Positions 51,837 through 62,139 are shown, numbered from the stretch's first letter. The stretch is DNA of 64,000 bases from Mayamaea pseudoterrestris (GCA_027923505.1 BROI01000003.1:1529780-1593779); one strand, 5' to 3'. Program-made: numbers and translations. Notes: generated by a model not told the origin, from the letters alone.

Positions 51837-53245
51837 CCGGCTCAGGGCGGATGCTTCGAGGAGACTGCCTTGGGGACACTCATAAGATACCCTTATGAGT
51901 ACACTGTGATCGATAGTCACGTCATCAGTGGTGCGGGGAGAGAAGAATGGGAACAGCTACTGACAACGGGCAGACCACATGCCGATGTTGATCGGGTCAA
52001 GGGGGATAAATTTACAGGGTGTGCAACGTCACAATTTCGGCCAACCCTATGTAGCGACCTTTTCACCACGATTTGTTAAATACAAAACAGCTGTTACTAT
52101 AGAGAATTATACACTATTTTTCACGCGATGCCCGTGTTGTGCAACAAGGTCGGCTGCCGCCGTTGGCACTGACCCAGCCTTTGGAGTTGGATGGCAGGTT
52201 GGTTTGTCGGTGGGCGGTTTTAGCGGTCGGGTAGCTATCCAACTATTGCCTGCACACCACTGTCGTAGCTAACAGCTTGTGCGGGACCTGTTCGCACGAG
52301 ACTCTTCGTAGTTCGCAAGAGACAGTGGCTGCATGACGCATCCTCAACCTACACTATCAAAGAATATGACCTTGGGACGTAAACGGTTTTATAGAAAGAG
52401 TCATAAACTTGATCCCAGATGCTTCAATGTGCCATCAATGTCTGGCTCCTGCCATGTCGTACGAATAGAAATTGTAACAATAATAATCGTTTTGAAACAA
52501 TCGGCACATCAGATACCAATAATTGAGGAAACACATGCGTAGTAGGCCATGGGAATGGTTGTTATAGTGTGCTTTTGCGTTGTCCGTCAAGGCAATTCTT
52601 CCACGTGTGTGGGGTACGATACATGACCTCAAAACTAAAAGCTGGCCTATTTTAACTTGACAGTAATGCTTTCACTAGCATATAATGACTGTTTGCAAAG
52701 TTATAGATCAAACAAAGGCTTAAAAAGGTGAATTTGAAGGGATCCTTTTACGTTCTTTATCGCGGTGCTATCGACGGCAGTTCCTCGACTTGTGTAGAAT
52801 TTTGCAAAAGTCTTAGCGGTACAGCGTTTCAATCCGGTACCCAATGGTCGCTACATAGTATTCAAGATCGTCAAACCCTAACAGTTTGTACAGTTAAAAT
52901 TCACAGTAAAATTGTGGCGCCAACTTCGATGCACACCCTGTAAATTTATCCCCCTTGGATCGGGTTGCCTCCCGTTCCTTTGGTTAGCTTGCCGACCTTG
53001 TTGTCTAGCAAGCTCTCTGTTGTTTGTCCCACCCACCCACCCGGGTTGTGGTGAATCCTCCTCACAGAATTCGCTCCAGTCATCATTGATGACGTGGTTG
53101 TTGCTCCAGGGACCCGGAGTTTGCACTCCAAGTCCACATAGCAAATGCAACCACAGGACATCGCTGCCGACTTTGGGCAGCTGGCCGGGCGCAGCCAGGC
53201 ACACGGAAGGAAACCGCCGAGCGACGGAGGGCAATCTGCACTTGT
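51837..53245. other. non-satellite insert that splits the satellite array
   Basis: Between satellite blocks there are about 150 bp on the left (from CCGGCTCAGGGCGGATGC) and about 280 bp on the right that are unlike the satellite, with the hAT-like element between them. The right part has an open minus frame of about 100 codons (within 52,946..53,269) with no ATG-supported gene and no recognised domain. Confidence 0.5.
51998..52957. mobile_element. hAT-like non-autonomous DNA transposon (960 bp) with perfect TIRs and TSD
   Basis: The ends are perfect 28-bp inverted repeats at 51998..52025 and 52930..52957, beginning CAAGGGGGATAAATTTACAG. They are flanked by a perfect 8-bp target duplication GATCGGGT at 51990..51997 and 52958..52965. 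An 8-bp duplication and CA(A/G)GG-type ends are characteristic of the hAT superfamily. The interior (about 900 bp, AT-richer than its surroundings) has only short frames and no transposase, so it must depend on a transposase made elsewhere. It sits inside a non-satellite stretch that itself interrupts the satellite array. Perfect ends suggest a fairly recent insertion. Confidence 0.88.
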
Positions 53246-53997
53246 GCTGATTGCATGACATCCAGACACACCTACAGCAGGCCCTGTAGGTGCCCAAAAT
53301 ACGCCAGAATGGTGCCCACATCTTTGTTGAGGCTGCGCTACAAGATGGTAAGCTTGGCTGGTGTCTCAGTGGATGGCAATGTATTTGGTGACAACTTGTC
53401 ACCAGTCTCCGCCCGCAGATGCCATGACATTCAGACACACCTACAGCAGGCCCTGTAGGTGCTTAAATTACACCAGAATGGTGCCAAAATCATTTTTGAG
53501 GCTGCGCTACAAGATGGTAAGCTTTGCTGGTGTCTCAGGGTATGGCATTGTTTTGGTGACAACTTGTCACCAGTCTCAGTCCGCAGATGCCATGATATTC
53601 AAACACACCTACAGCAGGCCCTGTAGGTGCCCAAATTATACCAGAATGGTGCCAACATCCTTATTCAGTCTGCGCTACAAATTGGTAAGCTTGGCTGGTG
53701 TCTCAGGGGATGGCAATGTATTTGGTGACAACTTGTCACCAGTCTTAGCCCGCAGATGCCATGACATTCAAACACACCTACAGCAGGCCCTGTAGGTGCC
53801 CAAATTACACCAGAATGGTGCCCACATCATTATTCAGGCTGCGCTACAAGTGGGTAAGCTTGGCTGGTGTCTCAGGGGATGGCAATGTATTTGGTGACAA
53901 CTTGTCACCAGTCTCAGCCCGCAGATGCCGTGACATTCAAACACACCTACAGCAGGCCCTGTAGGTGCCCAAATTACACCAGAATGGTGCCAACATG
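53246..53997 (+). repeat. 169-bp satellite array, second block (about 5 units)
   Basis: These are the same units as the first block, again with 168-169 bp spacing between CTACAAGATGGTAAGCTT landmarks. Both palindromes are present in most units. The block begins abruptly within a unit after the non-satellite insert and ends at the change to the 181-bp family. Confidence 0.92.
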
Positions 53998-54601
53998 TGA
54001 TTGCCAGATGCAGAGTCTTAAATGGTGCAAAAAGGACTGCCTGGAGGCTGACACCATGGGTATGGCCTCCACTGTGGGTATGGCCAACATCACAAGTGGT
54101 AGATTCTTACCTGTCAAACACCCCATGCTCTGGCCACCCAAATACTTAATGAGTCTGGCAAAACATGTCCAGGGTATGCCATTGACAGGTGCAGAGTCTT
54201 AAATGGTGCAAAAAGGACTGCCTGGAGGCTGACACCATGGGTACGGCCTCCACTGTGGGTATGGCCAACACCACAAGTGGTAGATTCTTACCTGTCAAAC
54301 GCCCCATGCCCTGGCCACCCAAATACCCAATGAGCCAGGCAAAACCTGTCCAGGGTATGCCATTGACAGGTGCAGAGTCTCAAATGGTGCAAAAAGGACT
54401 GCCTGGAGGCTGACACCATGGGTACGGCCTCCACTGTGGGTATGGCCAACAACATAAGTGGTAGATTCTTACCTGTCAAACCCCCCATGCCCTGGCCACC
54501 CAAATTCCCAATGAGTCAGGCAAAACCTATCCTGGGTATGACATTGACAGGTGCAGAGTCTCAAATGGTGCAAAAAGGACTGCCTGGAGGCTGACACCAT
54601 G
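53998..54601 (+). repeat. 181-bp satellite array (three to four units)
   Basis: Units with an exact 181-bp spacing of the GGCTGACACCATG landmark (ends at 54,060, 54,241, 54,422 and about 54,601). Each holds GGCCAACA-CA-AAGTGGTAG, CCTGTCAAAC-CCCCATGC, CATTGACAGGTGCAGAGTCT and AAATGGTGCAAAAAGGACTG. It is flanked directly by 169-bp satellite on both sides. Confidence 0.92.
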
Positions 54602-55990
54602 TCTCATGGGATGGCAATATATTTGGTGATAACTTGTCACCAGTCTCAGCCCGCAGATGCCGTGACATTCAAACGCCCCTACAGCAAGCCCTGTAGGTGC
54701 TCAAAATACACCAGAATGGTGCCAACATCATTATTCAGGCTGCGCTACAAGATGGTAAGCTTGGCTGGTGTCTCAGGGGATGGCAATGTATTTGGTGACA
54801 ACTTGTCACCAGTCTCAGCCAGCAGATGCCATGAATTCAAACACACCTACAGCAGGCCCTGTAGGTGCCCAAATTACACCAGAATAGTGCCAATATCCTT
54901 ATGCAGGCTGCGCTACAAGATGGTCAGCTTGGCAGGTGTCTCAGGGGATGGCAATGTATTTGGTGACAACTTGTCACCAGTCTCAGCCCAAAGATGCCAT
55001 GACATTCAAACACACCGACAGCAGGCCCTGTAGGTGCCCAAAATACACCAGAATGGTGCCAACCTCTTTGTTGAGGCTGCGCTACAAGATGGTATGCCTG
55101 GCGGGTGTCTCAGGGGATGGCAATGTATTTGATGACAACTTGTCACCAGTCTCAGCCCGCAGATGCCGTGACATTCAACCCCCCCCCCTACAGCAGGCCC
55201 TGTAGGTGCCCAAAATACACCAGAATGGTGCAAACATCCTTATTCAGGCTGCGCTAAAAGATGGTATGCCTGGCTGGTGTCTCAGGGGATGGCAATGTAT
55301 TTTTTGACAACTTGTCACCAGTCTCAGCCCGCAGATGCCATGGCATTCAAACACACCGACAGCAGGCCTTGTAGGTGCCCAAAATACGCCAGAATGGTGC
55401 CAACATCCTTATTCGGGCCGCGCTACAAGATGTTATGCCTGGCTGGTGTCTCAGGGGATGGCAATGTATTTGGTGACAACTTGTCACCAGTCTCAGCCCG
55501 CAGATGCCACAACAATTAAACGTCCCTACAGCAAGCCCTGTAGGTGCCCAAATTACACCAGAATGGTGCCAACATCTCTTTTGAGGCTGCGCTACAAGAT
55601 GGTATGCCTGGCGGGTGTCTCAGGGGATGGCAATGTATTTGATGACAACTTGTCACCAGTCTCAGCCCGCAGATGCCATGACATTCAAACACACCTACAG
55701 CAGGCCCTGTAGGTGCCCAAATTACATCAGAATAGTGCCAACATCCTTATTCAGGCTGCGCTACAAGATTGTATGCCTGGCTGGTGTCTCAGGGGTTGGC
55801 GTTGTATTTGGTGACAACTTGTCACCAGTCCCGGCCCGCAGATGCCATGACATCCAGACACACCTACAGCAGGCCCTGTAGGTGCCCAAAATACGCCAGA
55901 ATGGTGCCCACATCTTTGTTGAGGCTGCGCTACAAGATGGTATGCCTGGCTAGTGTCTCAGGGGATGGAAATGTGACTGGTGCAAAGTTC
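54602..55990 (+). repeat. 169-bp satellite array, third block (about 8 units)
   Basis: These are the same units as in blocks one and two, all in the same orientation. Some units have lost the first palindrome (for example TTTTTTGACAACTTGTCACC near 55,300). The last unit decays into the inverted copy of the 47.4-kb segment. Confidence 0.92.
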
Positions 55991-56029
55991 CCACCAGTCT
56001 CAGCCTGCAGATGCCGTCAGAAGGCCATG

Positions 56030-56280
56030 TACATACCCAAATGGTGTAGGCCTTTAAGCAGTCATTTTTGCACCATTTGAGACCATCCTCATGTCAATGG
56101 CACACCCTGGACATGTTTTGCCTCACTCATTGGGTTGTTGGGTGGCCAGGGCATGGGGCGGGCATACACATGGCTCAAGGTATGGGCATTTAAAAATGAC
56201 GGCATCTGCTGGCTGAGACTACCGTAGTGAGATGTTCTCGCCAATCATGTTGCAGTCTGCTGAGAGTGCAGCAGGCAATC
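56030..56280 (-). repeat. satellite-related segment, right inverted copy
   Basis: Read on the minus strand, this matches about 47,395..47,600: AAATGCCCATACCTTGAGCC, ATGTGTATGCCC, CCATGCCCTGGCCACCCA, AAAACATGTCCAGGGT and TCTCAAATGGTGCAAAAA. It closes the repeat island on the right, about 280 bp before the SYS1 gene. Confidence 0.75.
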
Positions 56281-56559
56281 TATCTTGTAGTGCTGCCAGA
56301 TTGATGGTGTTGGCACCATTTACAGGCGAGGGGCAGGGCAGTGCCACAAACCGTCAGTTCAGCTTGTGTTTATGTACCGGTTAGTGGCAATCGTTGTCCT
56401 CAACGTCGTAGCGGCTCTAAGACGGTGAATAACCACTAGGACACTTTACGCGCCGCGACAGCCTTTGTTTTGGCAGCAAAACAACTCCAGACTCCAGCCT
56501 TCCATGTACTTCCAGTAACTTTCTTACACTTATATAACAACACCACAACGTGCGCGACG

Positions 56560-57135
56560 ATGCGATCTTTTCTATCTGGCCGTCGAGGAAATGCAGCGGC
56601 TACCAATCTTACAGCTATCGTTACCGCCGACACTAATGGCAAGGAAGTTTCTAGCGCCAGCCGCTCGAACCGTCGTGCCCCAACTCGCGCCGAGGAAGCA
56701 GCGGCTGCCTTTTACCCCAAACTTATCACGACGCAAATTATTGCGATTCAATGTTTACACTATGCATTGCTGGCCCTGCTGTTTCAGATCAATGCAATCT
56801 TGTACGACACGAATGTGACGATTGACCGCATATTTACAGATTCCTTCCTGCGCCTTTGGCATACGAGCGGATGGCCTGATGTCTGCGCCGTCATTTTAGC
56901 ATCCTTGGCTAGTTCAGTTCTTCTTGCCATAATTGTGGAAAAGTCTAAAAAAGTCCTTGATTTTGGAGTCACTCTCTTTCTCATTCACCTATTGGCATGC
57001 GCTCTCTATGACGGAGTGCCGACGGTCTTGGATTGGTGGATTGTTCATGTGTTTGGAATGATTCTTATGGTTTCATTGGGCGAGTACTTATGCAGCCGAA
57101 AAGAACTGGATGACATCCCGTTGCTCTCTATATGA
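56560..57135 (+). CDS. SYS1: Golgi membrane protein SYS1
   Basis: The 191-residue protein matches SYS1, the four-helix Golgi membrane protein that recruits the ARFRP1/Arl3 GTPase to the trans-Golgi. Family blocks are FYPKLITTQIIAIQCLHYALLAL, DRIFTDSFL, VEKSKKVLDFGVTLFLIHLL, LYDGVPTVLDWW and GEYLCSRKELDDIPL. Four hydrophobic segments fit the known topology. About 50 residues, rich in Ser, Thr and Arg, precede the first helix. The longest frame starts with TTG at 56,470; the ATG at 56,560 (gacgATGC) is used. It is the first host gene right of the satellite island. Confidence 0.93.
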   Translation: MRSFLSGRRGNAAATNLTAIVTADTNGKEVSSASRSNRRAPTRAEEAAAAFYPKLITTQIIAIQCLHYALLALLFQINAILYDTNVTIDRIFTDSFLRLWHTSGWPDVCAVILASLASSVLLAIIVEKSKKVLDFGVTLFLIHLLACALYDGVPTVLDWWIVHVFGMILMVSLGEYLCSRKELDDIPLLSI

Positions 57136-57446
57136 TGGCCCGTTTTCTTGGTCGTATCTACGTGAGGAATGGTACGGGTTTTGCACGGCCGTCTGCCTCT
57201 CTTGATGCCGTGCCGCACATGGGCACATGGGCGTACCGGTACGTATGCTCATTGCCACCTTCGCATATTGACGACTATTCGACATATATGCAGAACATGT
57301 TTGAGAGCGCTGGTGTTTGGTTGGAAAGAGCAACTTTCGACAACGTAAGGGTCAATTGAGGTCTTCTATACAGCTTCCGAACTATTGTTTCATTTTCCGT
57401 AAAGAGCATCAGTATTGATTACAAAACTTAACGTAACTGGTAGCAT
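57136..57446. other. intergenic region between convergent genes
   Basis: I see no supported gene. The 75-codon plus frame at 57,132 overlaps the SYS1 stop and has no known domain. A GTACCGGTACG block lies at 57,233..57,243. Confidence 0.4.
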
Positions 57447-58838
57447 CTAGTTAATATTTCCCTTGTCCATATCCAAAACGTCCAAAGGAGTTTTGGCCAT
57501 TGCCACATCGCTGCAGCGATGCAGAAGGCGACTCGCCATGACTGCTGGACTATGCCTCAATATTTCGTAAGCCGTCGTAGTGTCGGCATTCTCGCGCTGG
57601 GCTGCCAACATGAATGGATACATTCCATTGTAAGTAGTGTCATTACCTCTTATGGGCGATCCCAGCGAGTCAGGAAACGCTTCCACAAGCGCCTGCACTC
57701 CCTGGCTCCACTTTTTGCCAGTCTGGAGAGCCACATGCAGTGGCAATCGCCCGTTCTCATCCGTAATGCAAGCGGCGCTCGTTGCTTCGCCTTGGCATGC
57801 CTGAAGGAGGAGTTCAATAACCGACGGCTGCTGCGCATCACTGGTAACATCTTCATTGTCGTCGCCAGAGGCATTGTCACCATGAATGACATCCTCCAGC
57901 GAGTAACCATCGTCGGACAAGTCTTGCACCTTGTAAATTGGAGCTTGTGTCGCGCACATGAGCGGAGTGCGTCCCTTCTCGTCCCGCTGCAGCAGCTGCT
58001 CCGGGTAAACGGTTGCAGCAATCTTGACAATTGGTCTTGGGCAATCCACCGATGCAGCCGCATGCAAGGAAAACGAATTGCCGTTGGAGCTTGCACTCGC
58101 GTTACTATTTCGGCGCTCCAACGATCCAAAGTGAGCCGCATGCAGCAAAAGATCAGTCTTCTTCCAGGCATCTCCAAGTTCGCCCACCAAATCGGCAGGT
58201 CCTCGAACCCCTTCAATCACATCATTACCCAGAATGACAAAGTATCTCACCCAAAGTCTCAGCAGCGGCGTCAAGCCTTCATAGTCGCGCTGATGTACTG
58301 CCCCGGGATACGCCTGCACCAATACTTCAAGTACATCCAACGATGCTCCGCATCGACAAGCTGTATGTAAGGGCGTGTCACCATCCAAATCCTGCAGCAC
58401 GCACTGACCAGTGGATCCAAGCTCCAACAAGACGCGAATCACATGAACCGATGCATCCGAAGATGAGCATGTAATATGAAGCGGCGTCATATTGGAGCTT
58501 CCAGTCTTGATGGAAGCATCTGGATGAGCCTTGAGCAGTGATTGAATGACTACTGCGGGAGCGTCGTGTTCGCACGCCATGTGCAATGGTGTTCGACCCT
58601 GCGTTCCACCCACTAAGGAGGCTTCCAGCGGATGACTCGTGACGCGTGCCAACACTCCAGGCCAGTCGTAGGCCTGGACGAGTGAATACAATAGTGAATC
58701 AACGCCGCTGGGCTCGCTGCTCCGGCGGTGAATTGTTTCATCGTCGGTTTCGGAATCAGTGGTAGTTCCACTGCTATTGTGGTTTCTAGTCTTTTCGACC
58801 CCGTCCATGGGGGATGTTGATCGATGTTGCATCATCAT
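57447..58838 (-). CDS. ankyrin-repeat protein
   Basis: The 463-residue protein has at least seven ankyrin units at about residues 65-400, with clear TPLH turns: GRTPLHMACEHDAPAVVIQSL, MTPLHITCSSSDASVHVI, DTPLHTACRCGASLDVLEVL, LTPLLRLWVRY, FSLHAAASVDCPRPIVKI, RTPLMCATQAP and LPLHVALQTGKKWSQGV. An acidic insert (NASGDDNEDVTSD) lies near residue 325. The N terminus is polar and Thr/Ser-rich. It belongs to the large diatom ankyrin family like the gene at 10,382 and gives no hint of a specific partner. The start at 58,838 is one of two adjacent ATGs. Confidence 0.83.
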   Translation of the reverse strand: MMMQHRSTSPMDGVEKTRNHNSSGTTTDSETDDETIHRRSSEPSGVDSLLYSLVQAYDWPGVLARVTSHPLEASLVGGTQGRTPLHMACEHDAPAVVIQSLLKAHPDASIKTGSSNMTPLHITCSSSDASVHVIRVLLELGSTGQCVLQDLDGDTPLHTACRCGASLDVLEVLVQAYPGAVHQRDYEGLTPLLRLWVRYFVILGNDVIEGVRGPADLVGELGDAWKKTDLLLHAAHFGSLERRNSNASASSNGNSFSLHAAASVDCPRPIVKIAATVYPEQLLQRDEKGRTPLMCATQAPIYKVQDLSDDGYSLEDVIHGDNASGDDNEDVTSDAQQPSVIELLLQACQGEATSAACITDENGRLPLHVALQTGKKWSQGVQALVEAFPDSLGSPIRGNDTTYNGMYPFMLAAQRENADTTTAYEILRHSPAVMASRLLHRCSDVAMAKTPLDVLDMDKGNIN

Positions 58839-59150
58839 GGTAACGACACTGGATATTGAAGTTTGAAAGGTTTCACGGAATCATTCAGAGGCAGACAGGC
58901 AGGCAACAAGGCGGACGAGCTGGCGCAAACAAACGCGTGTGTGTGTGACAATCATCATCGCGACTCCACGAGCAACGAGACATGCAGACGCAAACAGCCT
59001 CGAGCCACGACGGTTATGCTTACGTCGACTTGTCCGGAGTTGAACCTATCTGCTCTTGGGCGTCTCATTCGTTAACGTATGATTGTAGAGGCTATACTTG
59101 AAAAGCTGTTTCGAACGCAAAAATATGTCCGAGCCTTCTCATGTCATGAC
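58839..59150. other. intergenic region next to the retrotransposon
   Basis: This is the upstream region of the ankyrin gene, ending at the first base of the gypsy LTR. No gene or RNA feature is seen. Confidence 0.4.
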
Positions 59151-59215
59151 TGAATTATCTGTATGACAGAATACTCTAGGTGAAAATTGTGACTACTATG
59201 ATTGAATTAAGTTCC
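59151..59215 (-). repeat. 3' LTR, recognisable outer part
   Basis: It matches 63,934..64,000 over its length with a short indel (CTCTAGGTGAAAATTG against CTCTGGAAATTGAGAATTG). The LTR must extend further toward pol, but its end is not visible because the other copy is truncated by the window. Confidence 0.8.
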
Positions 59216-59436
59216 CTCCGTTTGTTGCTGGCGAGGCTCGGAGGCACTTCGCCAGTCTCGCTGGTTGCTCGCCGTCAGCGAACTTGGCCCGCCCTGCTCA
59301 CAGGAGCGGGTCCGGCGCTGCCGTTGGGCTGGCTTACGTGCGGGATACCACACCCTCACCAACTTGAGAGCGAACCATGGAGATAGAGATGAAACTGACA
59401 GCGGCCTTCCACTTGCTGAACAAGTGGGTGCCATAT

Positions 59437-62139
59437 TTAGGTGAAGACGGTCACCAGGGGAAGCTGTTGCAAACCCTCGCAGTCCCTGTAGGGTTTGATG
59501 CGCCGAATATTGATACGGTCGGTCACCATGGGCGAAAGCCGTAGTGTGACTGTCCCGTTGGTGTGCACTTGGTCAATAGTATATGGACCGTTCCACTTGG
59601 GCTCAAGCTTGTCGGGTTGGTAAACCTTGACAAGCACTTGATCGGCGACCTTATAGTCATGCGTCAGGCGTGCTTGGTTGGCCTTGAGCAACCGGCTGTT
59701 AACTAGCACCTCACGCTTAGCCGTAATCGCCATGATGTCGGCAATCAAGGGAATATCCATGAACATGTCGCGCTGAAATACCAGTGCTCCTGGAGACCAA
59801 TCGTCCAACGCCGCACTAGCTGTTACTCGTGTAGCGTGCATCGCCGTAGCAAAGCATTGATCCACAATATCGTCAACATCTTGTAGACCTTGCGGCGGAT
59901 GCGCACGAACCATGGTCCGTAGCACATTGCCAATCGTCAGATGGACTCTTTCACAGATTGCATTGGCGGTTGGATTCTTGACTGCTGCAGGATGGAAGCG
60001 AATTCCTTGTCGTTGCAAGATGGTTCCAAAGGCACCCTTAAATTCGGATCCTTGATCAGCAACAACCCGCATGGGACGAGGATAGCGTGCGAGCCAGCAG
60101 TTTTCAAACAGACGTCCAATGTAATCAGCTGATTTGTTCTGATAACGGACGATTTCAAGTAGGTTAGTAACCGGGTCAATCATTGTTAACGCTTTGAAAG
60201 TACAATCAATTCCATTCACTGATACTTTCCAAGGGCCAATGAGATCCATATGCACTTCATACCACGGCGCAATACGAACGTCTCGAACTGGGAGTTCGCC
60301 GTACTGTCGCCCGCCGGCTTTGCTGCGTTGGCATGCATCACAGCTCCCCACTAGCAATTCGACTCGTTGCTTTAGCAAGGGATGGTAGAAGTGTTGCTTG
60401 ATCGTCGTCGTAAGACGCGTCATACCCACATGTGCCATTGACTGGTGGTACCAGAGGATCAAACGATCCAGAATGGCGCTAGGGATACAGATCCTCCAAC
60501 GGTCTGCTTCTTGGTATACCACAACTTGATCGTCACCGAGCTGTTCGTACCGAACATGAGCCATTTCCTGATTCTGGATGGCGGCCATGAGTCCAATATC
60601 TTGTTGTTGGTACTCGGCAATAGTCGTAAACGATAAGGGATATCGTCCTTGATCGTCAAACTCCGGATGGAGGAGGAAGCACTCGGCTAACTCTGGGTCC
60701 GTCTCCAATAGACTGGTACCTTGTAAATCATTGGTTGGACCGACGGCCATTTCCTGATGATCTTGAGCTTCAATGTCGCTTAACAGCTTGCTTTGGTAAG
60801 CAGCTGGGCCCTCCCCCGACAAAGAAGTTTCCCTCAATGTGGGAACGCGGGACAGCGCATCCGCAACAGTGTTGAGTTCGCCCTTGAGGTAGCAAAACAC
60901 TGGACCATATTCTTCAAGATACAAGCGCCAGCGAAGGACGCGTTGTGTCTGGAAGGCGGTAAGCTCATGGGTGAGATTTTTATGGTCAGTATGAATTTCA
61001 ATACGCGCACCGAGAAGCATTGAGCGAAACGTTTTGAGCGTCTCGACTATACTTAGCACTTCTTTTTCAATGGTGGTGTAGTTTTTCTGAGCATCATTGA
61101 GCTTGCGAGAAAAATACGCAACCGGAATGCCGTTTTGCAGGATCACGGCTCCCAACTGATAGTCTGACGCATCAGTTTTAATGACAAATGGCAGATTATG
61201 GTCAGGATAGCGCAGGAGAACGTCACTAGCAGCGACTGCTTTCATTTCCTCAAAGGCTTGTTGTTGCTCAGGCCCCCAGAAGAACTTCTTCTTGCCAACA
61301 AGTTTTGTCAAAGGCGCAAGCATATGCGAGCGACGAGGCCACATAGTCCGATAGTAAGTTACAAGACCCAGGAAAGAACGCAGCTGCTTGATGGTTGTAG
61401 GCGCTTGCATGTCCACGATGGCTTGAACCTTCTTCGGCCATGGTTTTAACCCAGTAGGCGTTAACCAGTACCCCAACCAATCGGTTTCCTTGACTGCCCA
61501 TTCGCATTTTAAAGGGTTGATGGTAAAACCATTATCTTCAAGACGTTTCAAAACGTTGTGTAAGAGTCGCAGATGTGATTTCCAATCGTCGCTGAAGCAA
61601 CCGACATCGTCGAGATACTTTTCTACATCCGCCAAACCTTCCAACACTTTTTCCATAACTTCTTGAGCAATGTCAGGTGCTTGATTGACTCCCATCGGGA
61701 GGCGCAGGTATCGATAAAGACCAAAGGGAGTAGCGATGGTGCAAAGCTCACTGCTGTCGCGATCCAGTTGAAACGTGTAGTAGTGCATGGAAATATCGAG
61801 CTTGGTAAAGAACTCGTATCCTTTGCGCCGCGCTAACAACTCATGAATCCGAGGCATTGGAAACGTCTTGCGCTTAATGACTTTGTTCAACGCGCGAAAA
61901 TTGGAAACAAATCGTACAGTTCGATCCTTTTTGGGGATGATGAACGTTGGTGCTGCCCATTCGCTTCGTCCACACTGCTCCAAGACACCAATTGAGACCA
62001 GTCGGTCAAGCTCTTCTTTGAAAGTGGCTTCATGCACTCGCGGAACAGGATAGTGTCGTTTATGGACTGGCTTGGCGTTGCGTTCAACGTCAATGTGGAC
62101 CAATTCGTGCGGATATTTTCCCAGTTTGCCTGAAAACAA
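59437..62139 (-). CDS. pol: gypsy Pol: reverse transcriptase, RNase H, integrase
   Basis: An open frame of 900 codons without an ATG (it opens with TTG at 62,139), so it is the remainder of a longer polyprotein. Reverse transcriptase is at about 20-210: IIPKKDRTVRFVSNFRALNK, FFTKLDISMHYYTFQLD, LRLPMGVNQAPD and the active site KYLDDVGCF. RNase H is at about 315-450 (FVIKTDASDYQLGAVI, EIHTDHKNL, NTVADALSR). The integrase zinc region has HQSMAHVGMTRL and CDACQRSK; its catalytic core has YEVHMDLIG (D), VVADQGSEF (D) and NAICERVHLTIG (E). A C-terminal GPYTIDQVHTNGTVTL fold follows, with no chromodomain. All catalytic residues are present. Confidence 0.93.
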   Translation of the reverse strand: MFSGKLGKYPHELVHIDVERNAKPVHKRHYPVPRVHEATFKEELDRLVSIGVLEQCGRSEWAAPTFIIPKKDRTVRFVSNFRALNKVIKRKTFPMPRIHELLARRKGYEFFTKLDISMHYYTFQLDRDSSELCTIATPFGLYRYLRLPMGVNQAPDIAQEVMEKVLEGLADVEKYLDDVGCFSDDWKSHLRLLHNVLKRLEDNGFTINPLKCEWAVKETDWLGYWLTPTGLKPWPKKVQAIVDMQAPTTIKQLRSFLGLVTYYRTMWPRRSHMLAPLTKLVGKKKFFWGPEQQQAFEEMKAVAASDVLLRYPDHNLPFVIKTDASDYQLGAVILQNGIPVAYFSRKLNDAQKNYTTIEKEVLSIVETLKTFRSMLLGARIEIHTDHKNLTHELTAFQTQRVLRWRLYLEEYGPVFCYLKGELNTVADALSRVPTLRETSLSGEGPAAYQSKLLSDIEAQDHQEMAVGPTNDLQGTSLLETDPELAECFLLHPEFDDQGRYPLSFTTIAEYQQQDIGLMAAIQNQEMAHVRYEQLGDDQVVVYQEADRWRICIPSAILDRLILWYHQSMAHVGMTRLTTTIKQHFYHPLLKQRVELLVGSCDACQRSKAGGRQYGELPVRDVRIAPWYEVHMDLIGPWKVSVNGIDCTFKALTMIDPVTNLLEIVRYQNKSADYIGRLFENCWLARYPRPMRVVADQGSEFKGAFGTILQRQGIRFHPAAVKNPTANAICERVHLTIGNVLRTMVRAHPPQGLQDVDDIVDQCFATAMHATRVTASAALDDWSPGALVFQRDMFMDIPLIADIMAITAKREVLVNSRLLKANQARLTHDYKVADQVLVKVYQPDKLEPKWNGPYTIDQVHTNGTVTLRLSPMVTDRINIRRIKPYRDCEGLQQLPLVTVFT

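Noticed and set aside
52878-53438. 186-codon minus frame spanning the transposon end and satellite
   Set aside because: It crosses the transposon border, a target duplication and satellite sequence, so it cannot be one conserved gene.
50074-55881. Many plus-strand frames of 67-171 codons sharing MSQGMAMYLVTTCHQSQPAD-like protein
   Set aside because: They are readings of the 169-bp satellite. The unit is not a multiple of three, so the frames shift and stop in each unit, and no domain or splice pattern supports a gene family.
49915-55990. Regular repeats suggesting a CRISPR array
   Set aside because: Units are 169 bp of near-identical sequence without unique spacers, in a eukaryotic nuclear genome; this is satellite DNA.
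57132-57359. 75-codon plus frame after SYS1
   Set aside because: It overlaps the SYS1 stop codon, has no recognisable domain and lies between convergent genes.
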